Shown: positions 17,164-25,858 of the stretch, piece after piece
How the letters are laid out: the number at the start of each line of letters is the position of its first letter
Numbering within the stretch: position 1 is the stretch's first letter
Assembly: GCA_964592375.1 (NCBI GenBank)
Contig: CAZQDP010000014.1
Location: forward strand, 1-35,011
Source of the DNA: CAZQDP01 sp964592375
GTDB taxonomy: Bacteria > Bacillota > Clostridia > RUG12999
DNA: 35,011 bases
Direction of reading: 5' to 3'
Notes under the pieces: generated by a model
What the model was told of the DNA's origin: nothing
Databases searched by the model: none
Seen by the model: only the letters and a program-made list of their open reading frames with translations
Made by a program: the position numbers and the translations under genes

Positions 17164-19803
17164 TTATTTTGCATCATACCAACTAAATCCTTGATTTACC
17201 TCAGCCACAAGTGCAACCTGCATGGAAAAAGCCTGTTCCATCTCTTCCTTGAGCAGTTTTTTAACGATTTCCTGCTCTGAAAGATGGGTTTCCACAATGA
17301 GTTCATCATGTACCTGAAGAATGAGTCTGGATTGTAGCTGTTCTTTTTTCAGTCTGCTATGCACCTTCACCATGGCAATTTTGATAATATCTGCGGCACT
17401 GCCTTGGATAGGTGCATTGAGTGCCACTCGCTCACCGAAAGAGCGTTCACTGTATTTTGAGGAGGTAAGCTGAGGGATATATCGCCTTCTTCCAAGCAGG
17501 GTGGTTACATAGCCTTGCTCCTTTGCCGTTTCAATAATATTGCCCATATACGCGCGCACACCCTGGTACTTTTGGAAATACTCCTCCATATATTGCTTGG
17601 CTTGCCTGCGCATGACCTTGAGGTCGCGGCTTAGCGCATAGTCGCTGATGCCATATACAATGCCAAAGTTCACCGCCTTGGCACTGCTACGCATTTGCGG
17701 CGTTACCTGCGCAATATCCACATTAAAAATTTGAGATGCGGTAATAGTATGTATATCCTCACCACTTTTAAAACCATCTATCATATCCATATCATTTGCA
17801 ATATGTGCAAGGACGCGTAGCTCTATTTGCGAATAATCTGCATCAGAGAGGGTATAGCCTGGTGCGGCCGTAAACATTTTTCGCAGTTGCCGCCCGATTT
17901 GTGTGCGCACGGGAATGTTTTGCAAATTAGGCTCTGTGGAGCTGATGCGACCGGTGACTGCTACGGTTTGGTTAAAACGGGTGTGGACCCTGCCGGTTTT
18001 AGGGTCTACAAGCTTGAGCAGGCCATCCGTGTATGTGGTTTTTAGCTTCACAAGGGTACGATACTCCTTAATACAATCAATAATCGGATGCTTACCCGAA
18101 AGCTCTTCGAGAACATCGGAATCCGTGGAATATCCGGTTTTGGTTTTCCGCTTTACTGGGAGGGCAAGCTTTTCAAACAATACTTCCCCTAACTGGCGCG
18201 GAGAATTGATATTAAATTCCATGCCGGATAAGCGAAATATCTCCTGCTGTAAAAGTGCTCCCTGTGCTTGCAATAAGCTTCCAAACTCTGAAATAGCAGA
18301 AATATCAACCGCAAATCCGTCGTACTCCATATCTGCCAGTACAAAGATAAGCGGAAACTCCACATCATAATAGAGCTGCTCTTGATGGTTTTTTGCGATG
18401 TCTTTCGCATATTGCTTTTCCATTTGGGCGATGGCCTTGCAGCATTTGGCGGCATAAGAAGCCGCTACCTCTTGTGATAGCTGTGATAAGCTTATTTGTT
18501 TTTTGCCTTTGCCAATAAGCGCTTCCATGCTGTCAAAGCCGGCAAGACTACCGATATCATATCCGCTCCTGTCAGGCTGGGCAATGTATGCCGCTATGGC
18601 TGTATCAAAAGAGGCACCGCAAAGCCGGCCTCCGAGTGATCGGATATAATGAATATCTTCCTTTAAATTGTGCCCGATTTTCGCAATGGGGCTTTCAAAA
18701 AAACAAAGCATATCCTCCGGCGCAAGACTGCCCAAAAGGCCGGCTGAAAAATCGAAATAATAGAATTCCTCATGAGCAAATATGCAAACGCCTGCTACTT
18801 CGAAAGCGCTTTTCAAGATATAATAACAGCAGGAAGATGCTTTGAGAATTTCTTCAATGCAGGCCTTTGCATGGAGCCCCTCCGTAATGATTTTGGGAAC
18901 GATATCTGGGGCGGCAGGCGCCACTGGCGCAAGTGGCGGAGCAAAGTTCATTCTTTTCATAAAGCTCTTAAGTTCATATTTTAAAAGAAGGTCTTGCAGT
19001 GCAGTTGCATTCGGCTGTTTTGCTCGCAGGTCCTCCAAGGTTTGCTCAATGGGTACATTTCGAATAATAGTGGCAAGCTCGCGGCTTAAAAAAGCCATAT
19101 CCTTATCCTGTAACAGTTTATCCTTTAAGGTGCCCTTGATTTCATCGATATTGGCATAAAGATTTTCGAGATTTGTATATTTTGAAATTAAGGTTATCGC
19201 AGTTTTTTCACCTACGCCGGAAACACCCGGAATATTGTCAGAGCTATCGCCCATCAGGCCTTTTAAGTCAATTAAAGCAGAGGGAGCAATACAATAGCGC
19301 TCCTGAACCTCTTTGTCCGTATAGACATCCGTTTGCGGCTGTCCTGCCTTTGTTGCGGCAAGGCAAACAAAAACACCATCGCCGGCGAGCTGTAAGGCAT
19401 CCTTGTCGCCACTTGCAATAATGCACGAAATCCCTTTTTCCTTGCATTTTTCTGCAATGGTACCGATGATATCATCCGCTTCAAAGCCTTCAAGACTAAG
19501 TGAAGGGATACAAAGTGCTAAAAGCAGGTCGCGCAAAGGCTGCATTTGGGAGGCAAGCTCCTCGGGCATTTTCTTTCTGCCGGCTTTATAATTTTCATAT
19601 TTCTGGTGGCGAAAGGTAGGCTTTTTCAGGTCGAAAGCAACACAAATATACGCCGGGTCATATCCATCGATAAATTTATACAAAATATTTAAAAAACCAT
19701 ACAAAGCGTTGGTATACTCACCCTCCTTGTTGGTCAGAAGGCGTATGCCGTAAAAGGCACGATTAATGATGCTGTTGCCATCTAAGATAAGCAGTTTTTC
19801 CAT
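17164..19803 (-). CDS. polA: DNA polymerase I
   Basis: An 879-residue family A polymerase for Okazaki-fragment maturation and repair. Regions: 5' nuclease (1 to about 290); a 3'-5' exonuclease-like domain (about 310-480); and the polymerase with motif A DYSQIELR (near 654), motif B SSAKAVNFGIVYG (near 705-715) and motif C QVHDELIVE (near 832). In the exonuclease-like domain the strand that should carry the Asp-x-Glu metal ligands reads YYILKSAFE, so proofreading is probably lost, as in Bacillus and Thermus PolA. ATG 19803 begins the canonical MEKLLILDGNS; an open frame continues 35 codons further upstream, overlapping into the tmk end, but lacks family similarity. Confidence 0.95.
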   Translation of the reverse strand: MEKLLILDGNSIINRAFYGIRLLTNKEGEYTNALYGFLNILYKFIDGYDPAYICVAFDLKKPTFRHQKYENYKAGRKKMPEELASQMQPLRDLLLALCIPSLSLEGFEADDIIGTIAEKCKEKGISCIIASGDKDALQLAGDGVFVCLAATKAGQPQTDVYTDKEVQERYCIAPSALIDLKGLMGDSSDNIPGVSGVGEKTAITLISKYTNLENLYANIDEIKGTLKDKLLQDKDMAFLSRELATIIRNVPIEQTLEDLRAKQPNATALQDLLLKYELKSFMKRMNFAPPLAPVAPAAPDIVPKIITEGLHAKACIEEILKASSCCYYILKSAFEVAGVCIFAHEEFYYFDFSAGLLGSLAPEDMLCFFESPIAKIGHNLKEDIHYIRSLGGRLCGASFDTAIAAYIAQPDRSGYDIGSLAGFDSMEALIGKGKKQISLSQLSQEVAASYAAKCCKAIAQMEKQYAKDIAKNHQEQLYYDVEFPLIFVLADMEYDGFAVDISAISEFGSLLQAQGALLQQEIFRLSGMEFNINSPRQLGEVLFEKLALPVKRKTKTGYSTDSDVLEELSGKHPIIDCIKEYRTLVKLKTTYTDGLLKLVDPKTGRVHTRFNQTVAVTGRISSTEPNLQNIPVRTQIGRQLRKMFTAAPGYTLSDADYSQIELRVLAHIANDMDMIDGFKSGEDIHTITASQIFNVDIAQVTPQMRSSAKAVNFGIVYGISDYALSRDLKVMRRQAKQYMEEYFQKYQGVRAYMGNIIETAKEQGYVTTLLGRRRYIPQLTSSKYSERSFGERVALNAPIQGSAADIIKIAMVKVHSRLKKEQLQSRLILQVHDELIVETHLSEQEIVKKLLKEEMEQAFSMQVALVAEVNQGFSWYDAK

Positions 19804-19828
19804 TGCTATATTCCGCCCCCTTTGTTTA

Positions 19829-20515
19829 TTATGTGCTGCATAAAAATGCCCTACACACCGCCATGTAAATGTCTTCTGCAATGTCTTCAATACTTCGCAC
19901 ACTTCCATTACATGAGCATGGCACGCGTTGCCAGCCCATGGCGGCTGATACCGAAAGTGCCGTCCGGTAGGTTGCGCTCAGATGCTTTGCATCTTTTTCG
20001 TGAATATCCTTCTCGGCTGAGCCGCTGAATTTGTTTTTTCGCTCTTGCATAAGAAAAAGAGCCAAATCCACCGGCATATCCAAAAAGAAAGTCAAATCCG
20101 GAGAGGGCAGACCCAGTAATTCGTATTCGTAAGTGCAAAGCCAATCTAAAAACTGCGCTCTGTGCTTTTCATCTTCAATTTTGCAGGCTTGGTGGATCAT
20201 GTTGGAGGTGGTATACCGATCCGCTACCACAATTCCGCCTCCCAAATAAAAATCCTGCCACTGCGTTTTATAAGATGCATATCGATCCACTGCATAAAAG
20301 GAGGAGGCAGCATAGGGACTTACATCCTCTGCATGGCTTCCAAATTGCCCCTCAAGATACATCTTCACAAGGGAAGAAGAAGGGCTTTTGTAATTGGGAA
20401 ATTCCACGGACATAACCCGATGGCCGTCCGTGATAAGCCTTTTAGCAAGGAGCTTGCTTTGGGTGGCTTTGCCACTGGAATCCAAACCTTCTATGACAAT
20501 GAGATGACCATTCAT
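19829..20515 (-). CDS. tmk: Thymidylate kinase
   Basis: A 228-residue P-loop kinase that phosphorylates dTMP to dTDP. The P-loop reads GLDSSGKATQ, with Ala where most Tmk have Thr or Ser; variants with a replaced residue here occur in clostridial Tmk-like proteins. VEFPNY, the DRY motif (ADRYTTSN) and the FFLDMPVDLAL segment support the assignment. ATG 20515 is preferred to 20527 because AAAGG lies 10 nt upstream of the former and directly abuts the latter. It lies 15 bases after thyX, which makes its substrate, and 25 bases before polA, which uses the product. Confidence 0.88.
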   Translation of the reverse strand: MNGHLIVIEGLDSSGKATQSKLLAKRLITDGHRVMSVEFPNYKSPSSSLVKMYLEGQFGSHAEDVSPYAASSFYAVDRYASYKTQWQDFYLGGGIVVADRYTTSNMIHQACKIEDEKHRAQFLDWLCTYEYELLGLPSPDLTFFLDMPVDLALFLMQERKNKFSGSAEKDIHEKDAKHLSATYRTALSVSAAMGWQRVPCSCNGSVRSIEDIAEDIYMAVCRAFLCST

Positions 20516-20530
20516 ATTCTGACCCATCCT

Positions 20531-21289
20531 TTAACTTCCTATGTACTTTTGGCGTTTTTCTGCTTGTTTTCCGCAGGACATTTTACCCTCATGGCATTTG
20601 TCCGAAACGCAAGGCGGCCCTGCTTTTGCAAAAATGGCAGGTGCTTTTTCCCTCACAAGGCGTAGCATTTCATCCGCTAAAATCTGTATTTCCCACTGGG
20701 CTCGCTCACAGCATCGATGAGCAAAGAAATTAAGGAGGCTTCGAGCGTTCATTGTCACCACTAATTTCGTCTCGCAGGCATTAGGAAGCACGTAGCGTGC
20801 ATCCTCAATCGCCATTTTTTCGGCTGTCTTTTTTGCTACATCAGCATCTTTACCCTCTTTTAACAGAGCATCGTAATGCTTTTCATATAAAAGGGCTGTT
20901 AAGGCAGTGTAGTTTTGAACATCCTGCTCCATGGCTTTTTGGTAGATTTCTTTTGCGTGAGGGAGAGCGGCAATATGAGGAGGGGTAACGAAATAGAAAT
21001 CATTCTCTGATACATAGCGCTGAGACTTTACACTATAGGAAGCAATGCGGTGGCGAGTGAGCTGAGCCAAAAGGCTTCGGCTGATACCTTCAATGCCAAA
21101 GGTGAAGCTGATATGCTCAATAGGACTCTCATGCCCCATATTCATCAGCATAGCAATGAAACCGGATATTTTTTCATCATCCTGCTCTTCCATAATGCTT
21201 GTGACACCGGCGGAGGAGTAACAAAGCTTTGCCGCCGCAGACACAAGCCTTTCAGGCTCGGGAGTATGGGAAATCAATTCCACGCTCAT
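20531..21289 (-). CDS. thyX: Flavin-dependent thymidylate synthase
   Basis: A 252-residue ThyX, which makes dTMP from dUMP with methylene-tetrahydrofolate, FAD and NADPH. The ThyX signature RHR-x7-S is present (RHRIASYSVKSQR, residues about 79-91). The C-terminus has a Cys-containing tail (GPPCVSDKCHEGKMSC) seen in several clostridial ThyX proteins. ATG 21289 overlaps the TGA of the upstream glycosyltransferase as ATGA, which implies coupled translation, and GAGAGG lies 9 nt upstream. No ThyA is in view. Confidence 0.94.
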   Translation of the reverse strand: MSVELISHTPEPERLVSAAAKLCYSSAGVTSIMEEQDDEKISGFIAMLMNMGHESPIEHISFTFGIEGISRSLLAQLTRHRIASYSVKSQRYVSENDFYFVTPPHIAALPHAKEIYQKAMEQDVQNYTALTALLYEKHYDALLKEGKDADVAKKTAEKMAIEDARYVLPNACETKLVVTMNARSLLNFFAHRCCERAQWEIQILADEMLRLVREKAPAIFAKAGPPCVSDKCHEGKMSCGKQAEKRQKYIGS

Positions 21290-22008
21290 ATGCATTTTCC
21301 TCTCATTCTGTTTGCTAAAACGGTGATCATAAAAGCAGGAAGCGACATCATTCTGAAAAGTCGCTTGGGCTCACACAGTAACCTGTATAGCCATTCTAAA
21401 TTGAGCCGAATAATCAAGGCTGGAGCCCTTTTTGTGCGGCCAGATATACCATCCAAGGTTCCGCCAAGGCCCATTGCTAAGCGAACACGCAGCTTGTCTT
21501 TGTTTTTATCAATCCATAGCTCTTGTTTGGGAGAGCCTAAGCATACGAACAAAACATCCGCACCTGAACGGTTAATTTCGTCAATAATCGGAGCATCATC
21601 TTTAAAATACCCATCTTGAACGCCTGCTATTTTAAGGCCGGGAAACTGCTTTTGCAGTACCTGCGAAGCTTCCTTTGCAACACCTGGGGCACTACCCAAC
21701 AAATAAACACAGTAGCCTTCATGGGATAGCTCCTTCAAAAGCGCAAGCGCAAGATCAAAGCCCGAAACACGCTCCGGGAGAGCTCTGCCGTATATTTTTG
21801 CGGCATAGATAACACCTATGCCATCAGCTGTGTTCATATCTGAATGATTGAGTATACGGGCAAAATCGGGATTTTGATAACCCTTATACAGTATTTCGGG
21901 ATTGGGGGTGCATACATAATGAAATCGGTTTGACTTTAGCATGGACAGTATCCTATCCGTTGCCTGTTGCATTGATACCTCGTCAATTCTAATTCCTAAA
22001 ATATCCAT
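21286..22008 (-). CDS. tagA: WecG/TagA/CpsF family glycosyltransferase
   Basis: A 240-residue GT26-family enzyme. Members transfer N-acetylmannosaminyl or similar residues to an undecaprenyl-linked sugar in teichoic acid or surface polysaccharide synthesis. Recognised segments are TPNPEILYKG, NTADGIGVIYAAK, YLLGSAPGVA, VCLGSPKQELWI and GLGGTLDGISG. ATG 22008 has GAGGAG 10 nt upstream; a GTG at 22014 with a shorter spacer is possible. The gene overlaps thyX by 4 nt and follows pyrE by 20 bases. It is the only envelope glycosyltransferase in view, so tagA is used as the family name and not as proof of wall teichoic acid. Confidence 0.85.
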   Translation of the reverse strand: MDILGIRIDEVSMQQATDRILSMLKSNRFHYVCTPNPEILYKGYQNPDFARILNHSDMNTADGIGVIYAAKIYGRALPERVSGFDLALALLKELSHEGYCVYLLGSAPGVAKEASQVLQKQFPGLKIAGVQDGYFKDDAPIIDEINRSGADVLFVCLGSPKQELWIDKNKDKLRVRLAMGLGGTLDGISGRTKRAPALIIRLNLEWLYRLLCEPKRLFRMMSLPAFMITVLANRMRGKCI

Positions 22009-22028
22009 GGTCACAATACTCCTCGAGC

Positions 22029-22691
22029 TTATATTTTGCAGTACGCATCCATATACGCACGCATTTTAGGTAGCATATCGGCATACATGGACAAAGAGGA
22101 TAAAAACTCGTAAATATCCACCACATCTACAATGGAATGCACCGTAATGCCATACTGCTCTTTTACCTGTGCTGCTGCAGTTTGATTATTTTCCGTGCCT
22201 ATCTCACAGCGATTGACGGAAATAAACATATCATGAAGCGCCACATGTGCGGCGCTTTGCAAAATGGGGACGGTTTCCCGAACCGCAGTTCCGGCGGTAA
22301 TGACGTCTTCTATGATAATGATCCGGTCACCGTCGCGTGGCACATAGCCCACGAGGCATCCACCTTCTCCGTGGTCTTTTACTTCCTTGCGATTAAAAAA
22401 GAAGGGTTTATCTACGCCATGCTGTGAGGATAGCGCACCTGCCGCAGTCGTCACCAGTGGAATTCCTTTATAGGCAGGGCCAAACATGGCCTCAAAATCG
22501 CCACCGGTAACATCCATAATCAGCTCGGCATAAAAGCTTCCCAATATCGATATTTGGGAGCCTGTTTTATAATTGCCCGTATTGATAAAATAAGGGGAGA
22601 GTCTGCCGCTTTTGGTTTTGAATTCGCCAAAGCGTAGCACCCCTGAGTCCATCATAAATTTGATAAATTCTTGTTTTCTCGCTTCTGTCAT
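22029..22691 (-). CDS. pyrE: Orotate phosphoribosyltransferase
   Basis: A 220-residue type I phosphoribosyltransferase that joins orotate to PRPP to form OMP in UMP synthesis. The PRPP-binding signature IIIEDVITAGTA is clear, as are FKTKSGRLSPYFINTG and FMFGPAYKGIP-like segments (EAMFGPAYKGIPL). ATG 22691 has GGAGG 5 nt upstream; the in-frame ATG at 22715 lacks a spaced SD. No other pyr genes are in the window. A GC-rich hairpin lies between it and purH. Confidence 0.93.
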   Translation of the reverse strand: MTEARKQEFIKFMMDSGVLRFGEFKTKSGRLSPYFINTGNYKTGSQISILGSFYAELIMDVTGGDFEAMFGPAYKGIPLVTTAAGALSSQHGVDKPFFFNRKEVKDHGEGGCLVGYVPRDGDRIIIIEDVITAGTAVRETVPILQSAAHVALHDMFISVNRCEIGTENNQTAAAQVKEQYGITVHSIVDVVDIYEFLSSLSMYADMLPKMRAYMDAYCKI

Positions 22692-22736
22692 ACAATCCTC
22701 CGATATAATAATCATTCTTTACATGATGCAATCAAT

Positions 22737-22761
22737 GACGGCACCAAAGCACGGCGCCGTC
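22737..22761 (-). other. GC-rich hairpin between purH and pyrE
   Basis: GACGGCGCC and GGTGCCGTC (minus strand) pair over 9 bp with one G-U around a 7-nt loop. No T run follows, so it is at best a weak or Rho-assisted terminator or an mRNA-stability element. Confidence 0.35.
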
Positions 22762-22776
22762 ATGACACAAAATTAA

Positions 22777-24327
22777 TCAATGCTTGAAATGCCGAATTCC
22801 CGTAAATACCATGGCAATGCCATGCGCATCACATGCGGCAATAGATTCCTCATCCCTTACCGAGCCGCCGGGCTGAATGATAGCGGTAATACCAGCCGCC
22901 GCGGCCGCTTCCACGCAGTCGGAGAATGGGAAGAATGCATCCGAAGCCATCACACTGCCGGAGGCCTTTTCTCCTGCATAATCGATGGAAAGCTTGGCAG
23001 CGGTTATTCGGTTGGTCTGACCCGGGCCTACGCCGGTTGTCATTTTATCCTTGCAGATGACAATGCCGTTACTTTTGGTGTGCTTGACCACCTTTAAGCC
23101 AAAGAGCAAATCCTCCATTTCCTTCTCGCTGGGTGCTCTTTTTGTGACGACTTTTATATCTTGCATATATAGTAGCTCCGTATTGACCCTTTGCACCAGT
23201 AGCCCGCCGGACACTTTTTTCATATCCATCGCCTTCGGATTTTGAGGCGCGGAAATATCTTTCAGCTCCAAAAGGCGCAGATTTGGTTTGGTTTTCAGTA
23301 TCGCAAGCGCAGCCTCGCTAAAGGAAGGTGCGATGACGATTTCAATAAAAATCTTTACCATTTCGCCGGCAGTAGCCTCATCGATTTCTCGGTTGGCGGC
23401 AACAATACCCCCATAAATAGATACCGGATCAGCCTCATATGCCTTTTGATATGCCGCGCAGATGGTTGTATCTGTTCCAACGCCGCATGGGTTGGCATGC
23501 TTTACCGCGACCACGGTGGGCTCGGTAAATTCTTTTAAAAGGTCCAGTGCTCCATTTGTATCATTCACATTATTAAAGCTTAGCTCCTTACCCCAAAGCT
23601 GCATGGCATTGGCGAGGGAACCGGGATGGATTTTGCCGCCCTCTTTATAATATACCGCATCCTGATGAGGATTTTCGCCGTAGCGCATATCCTGCATTTT
23701 TTCAAAGGTCAGGGTAAGTGTATTTGGGTAGGAAGGCTTATTTTCAAGCTGGTCAAAAAGGTATCCGCTGATGAGGGCATCGTAAGCGGCGGTATGCTCA
23801 AACACCTTGTAAGCAAGCAGTCGCTTGGTTGCAAGATCCACCTCGCCAGCAAGGGATAATTGGTCTGCTACGATAAGGTAATCGGCAGGGTCTACAATCA
23901 CAGCGACATCCTGCCAATTTTTTGCGGCCGCACGGATCATGGTAGGGCCGCCGATATCGATGTTTTCGATGACTTCGGCAAACGAAACGGCTTCCTTTAA
24001 AATCGTTTGCTTAAAAGGGTATAAATTGATAGCCACAATATCAATGGGCGAAATGCCAAGCTGCGCAATTTGTTCCATATGCTCCTTGTTAGAGCGCATT
24101 GCAAGAATGCCGCCGTGAAGTGCCGGATGCAGTGTTTTCACCCTGCCATCCAAGCATTCCGGAAAGCCCGTAACCTCGGATACGCCGGTGACCGCAATGC
24201 CGGCATCGGCAAGTGCTTTGGCGGTACCGCCGGTGGATAGGACTTCATATCCCAGTTTGACCAATTTTTCTGCAAATTCAATGACGCCGGTCTTGTCTGA
24301 TACGCTGATAAGTGCACGCTTTTTCAT
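22777..24327 (-). CDS. purH: Bifunctional AICAR formyltransferase/IMP cyclohydrolase
   Basis: A 516-residue enzyme for the last two steps of IMP synthesis. The N-terminal MGS-like cyclohydrolase domain (1 to about 195) begins KKRALISVSDKTGV and contains STGGTAKAL. The C-terminal AICAR transformylase domain (about 200-516) has KHANPCGVG, KHTKSNGIVICKD and GPGQTNR. Length is normal. AGGAGG lies 11 nt before ATG 24327 and is embedded in the last codons of the upstream CAP-domain gene, which ends only 4 nt before. No other pur genes are adjacent. Confidence 0.96.
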   Translation of the reverse strand: MKKRALISVSDKTGVIEFAEKLVKLGYEVLSTGGTAKALADAGIAVTGVSEVTGFPECLDGRVKTLHPALHGGILAMRSNKEHMEQIAQLGISPIDIVAINLYPFKQTILKEAVSFAEVIENIDIGGPTMIRAAAKNWQDVAVIVDPADYLIVADQLSLAGEVDLATKRLLAYKVFEHTAAYDALISGYLFDQLENKPSYPNTLTLTFEKMQDMRYGENPHQDAVYYKEGGKIHPGSLANAMQLWGKELSFNNVNDTNGALDLLKEFTEPTVVAVKHANPCGVGTDTTICAAYQKAYEADPVSIYGGIVAANREIDEATAGEMVKIFIEIVIAPSFSEAALAILKTKPNLRLLELKDISAPQNPKAMDMKKVSGGLLVQRVNTELLYMQDIKVVTKRAPSEKEMEDLLFGLKVVKHTKSNGIVICKDKMTTGVGPGQTNRITAAKLSIDYAGEKASGSVMASDAFFPFSDCVEAAAAAGITAIIQPGGSVRDEESIAACDAHGIAMVFTGIRHFKH

Positions 24328-24331
24328 GTGT

Positions 24332-25714
24332 TTACATTCCTCCTGAAATTATTACTTCTGCTTTATTTGGGTTCCAGTCCACCTGAAAACCTAAATTCTC
24401 AGTGATAAAACGAACGGGAACCAAAACCCTGTCGTTGGAAATCATCGGACAGTCTTTGTTAATGGTTTCATTGCCATTGACATAGGCTTTTTCATTTCCA
24501 ACGCTAAGCTTGATGCTTTTATCCCCAAGAGATATACTCACCTCTTGATTTTCATCCTGCCATCCCACCTTGCCGCCCAGGCTTTCAATCAGCGCACGGA
24601 TAGGGAGGTAGGTTCTGTCATTATATATCATTGGCACGGTACCTCTGCCGGGATCAATTTCGATTTTTTGACCTTTGATATTCATGAGTGGACTGCCAAT
24701 GCGTAGCTTTATTTGATTTTCTAATGAAAAGAAGTTGACTGTGTAAGAGAGAGTTTCGTTTTTGCTTTTGCCTTTGAAAAGTGAAGAAATTTCTACATCA
24801 AAGGCTTCATCGCCAATCATGCCAAGCCTATCTGGACGGAAGATAATGCAAAAATCGGTGCCATATCCACTTGTTTCCACATTGAAGTATTTGCCGCTAA
24901 CATCCTTATCCTCCTGCGAAAAGTTCCATACCTGACCGGTGCTTTGGCGCGTGAGCTTTACCGTAATATATTCGGCGGCCTCCTTGCTGTATATCTTGCT
25001 GTCAAGGCTACAGGACCAAGCATCGGTATAATCGAAAAACTCGGTAGGGAAATACCCCGAAGCCGGCCACGCCACATAAGGAAAACTTCCGGTATTCGCA
25101 CGGCTTGTATCAAACACATGCATGGTGGAATAGTAGCGATTATGGTTTCCAGCGGCTAAACCAAAAGCAGTTTTAAGAAGCGGCGGATTTAAAATCCATC
25201 TTCTATGCTCTAAGCGATTGATATTAGCAGGATCAGAATCACTTAAATAGGAAAGGACACAATCATCCAAAGATGGCAAAAGAGAGGGGGTCATCGATAT
25301 ATTACTGCCGGTAGTAGACCAGATTGCCTTGTCATAAAAAGCATCCTCCATCGCCGGTGGGCGAGCGGGACTGTGCGAGAGCTCATCTGAAGCGGCAAGG
25401 AGCACTGCACCATGCTGTGCCATAGTCAGCAGCGTGTCATCCAAGGGTAGATCATATGGCAACCCTGCAATATATCGTGCGAAATTCGCCATATTCAGAC
25501 CGTTTTGCAGATAATCGGCATGAAGCTTGCCGGCTTGATATGGACTTGCAATGGAGGGAGAAATATCAAAAACCGTTTCGTAAGTGGCAGGCTTTAGAAC
25601 AGACCACATGGCTTTGATGTCCTGCTTTGAATTTGCTGCTAAAACAGGTGGACAAGAAAAAAACAGGAAAGCTATTAAGCTTAAAAAAGCAAGCTTGGGT
25701 AAAAATCTTCGCAT
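24332..25714 (-). CDS. Secreted CAP-domain protein with C-terminal stalk (copper amine oxidase N-like) domain
   Basis: A 460-residue exported protein. Signal peptide: basic MRRFLPK, hydrophobic core, likely cleavage after VLA near residue 26. Residues about 50-210 resemble a CAP/SCP domain (DDTLLTMAQHGAVLLAAS, LEHRRWIL, with a His and Glu as in bacterial CAP proteins). Residues about 340-460 form the stalk domain PF07833 in two similar halves (NDRTYLPIRALIESLGGKV and NDRVLVPVRFITENLGFQV). Such stalk domains are common on clostridial surface proteins and are not oxidases. ATG 25714 has AAGGAGG 9 nt upstream; the TTG at 25723 abuts the SD. It has its own promoter at 25741-25769 and leads the long minus-strand run. 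Function unknown. Confidence 0.8.
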   Translation of the reverse strand: MRRFLPKLAFLSLIAFLFFSCPPVLAANSKQDIKAMWSVLKPATYETVFDISPSIASPYQAGKLHADYLQNGLNMANFARYIAGLPYDLPLDDTLLTMAQHGAVLLAASDELSHSPARPPAMEDAFYDKAIWSTTGSNISMTPSLLPSLDDCVLSYLSDSDPANINRLEHRRWILNPPLLKTAFGLAAGNHNRYYSTMHVFDTSRANTGSFPYVAWPASGYFPTEFFDYTDAWSCSLDSKIYSKEAAEYITVKLTRQSTGQVWNFSQEDKDVSGKYFNVETSGYGTDFCIIFRPDRLGMIGDEAFDVEISSLFKGKSKNETLSYTVNFFSLENQIKLRIGSPLMNIKGQKIEIDPGRGTVPMIYNDRTYLPIRALIESLGGKVGWQDENQEVSISLGDKSIKLSVGNEKAYVNGNETINKDCPMISNDRVLVPVRFITENLGFQVDWNPNKAEVIISGGM

Positions 25715-25740
25715 CTTGTTCAACCTCCTTATAAACTACG

Positions 25741-25769
25741 ATTATACCACTTTATTCATATTTTTGCAA
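25741..25769 (-). promoter_or_regulatory. Sigma-A promoter for the CAP-domain gene and minus-strand run
   Basis: On the minus strand TTGCAA (25769-25764) and TATAAT (25746-25741) are 17 bases apart. The -10 ends 26 bases before the ATG at 25714. It is the only strong promoter I see at the head of the purH-to-polA gene run. Confidence 0.75.
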
Positions 25770-25804
25770 CAAAAATTATACTAAAATAAATAAAAAATTA
25801 TCTA

Positions 25805-25833
25805 TTGCCTTTAAACGCTTTTTATGGTATGAT
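25805..25833 (+). promoter_or_regulatory. Sigma-A promoter for the radical-SAM pair
   Basis: TTGCCT at 25805-25810 and TATGAT at 25828-25833 are 17 bases apart, 25 bases upstream of ATG 25859. It is divergent from the CAP-gene promoter, with 35 bases between the two -35 boxes. Confidence 0.68.
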
Positions 25834-25858
25834 GATGCACGTTATACGGAGGTGTTGT

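Noticed and set aside
19804..19908. N-terminal extension of PolA to 19908
   Set aside because: It overlaps the end of tmk, has no similarity to PolA, and ATG 19803 begins the canonical family start.
22737..22761. Terminator between purH and pyrE
   Set aside because: The hairpin is good but no T run follows on the minus strand, so I list it only as a hairpin.
25805..25858. Upstream start for the radical SAM protein
   Set aside because: This stretch holds the -35 and -10 boxes; ATG 25859 has a well-spaced SD.
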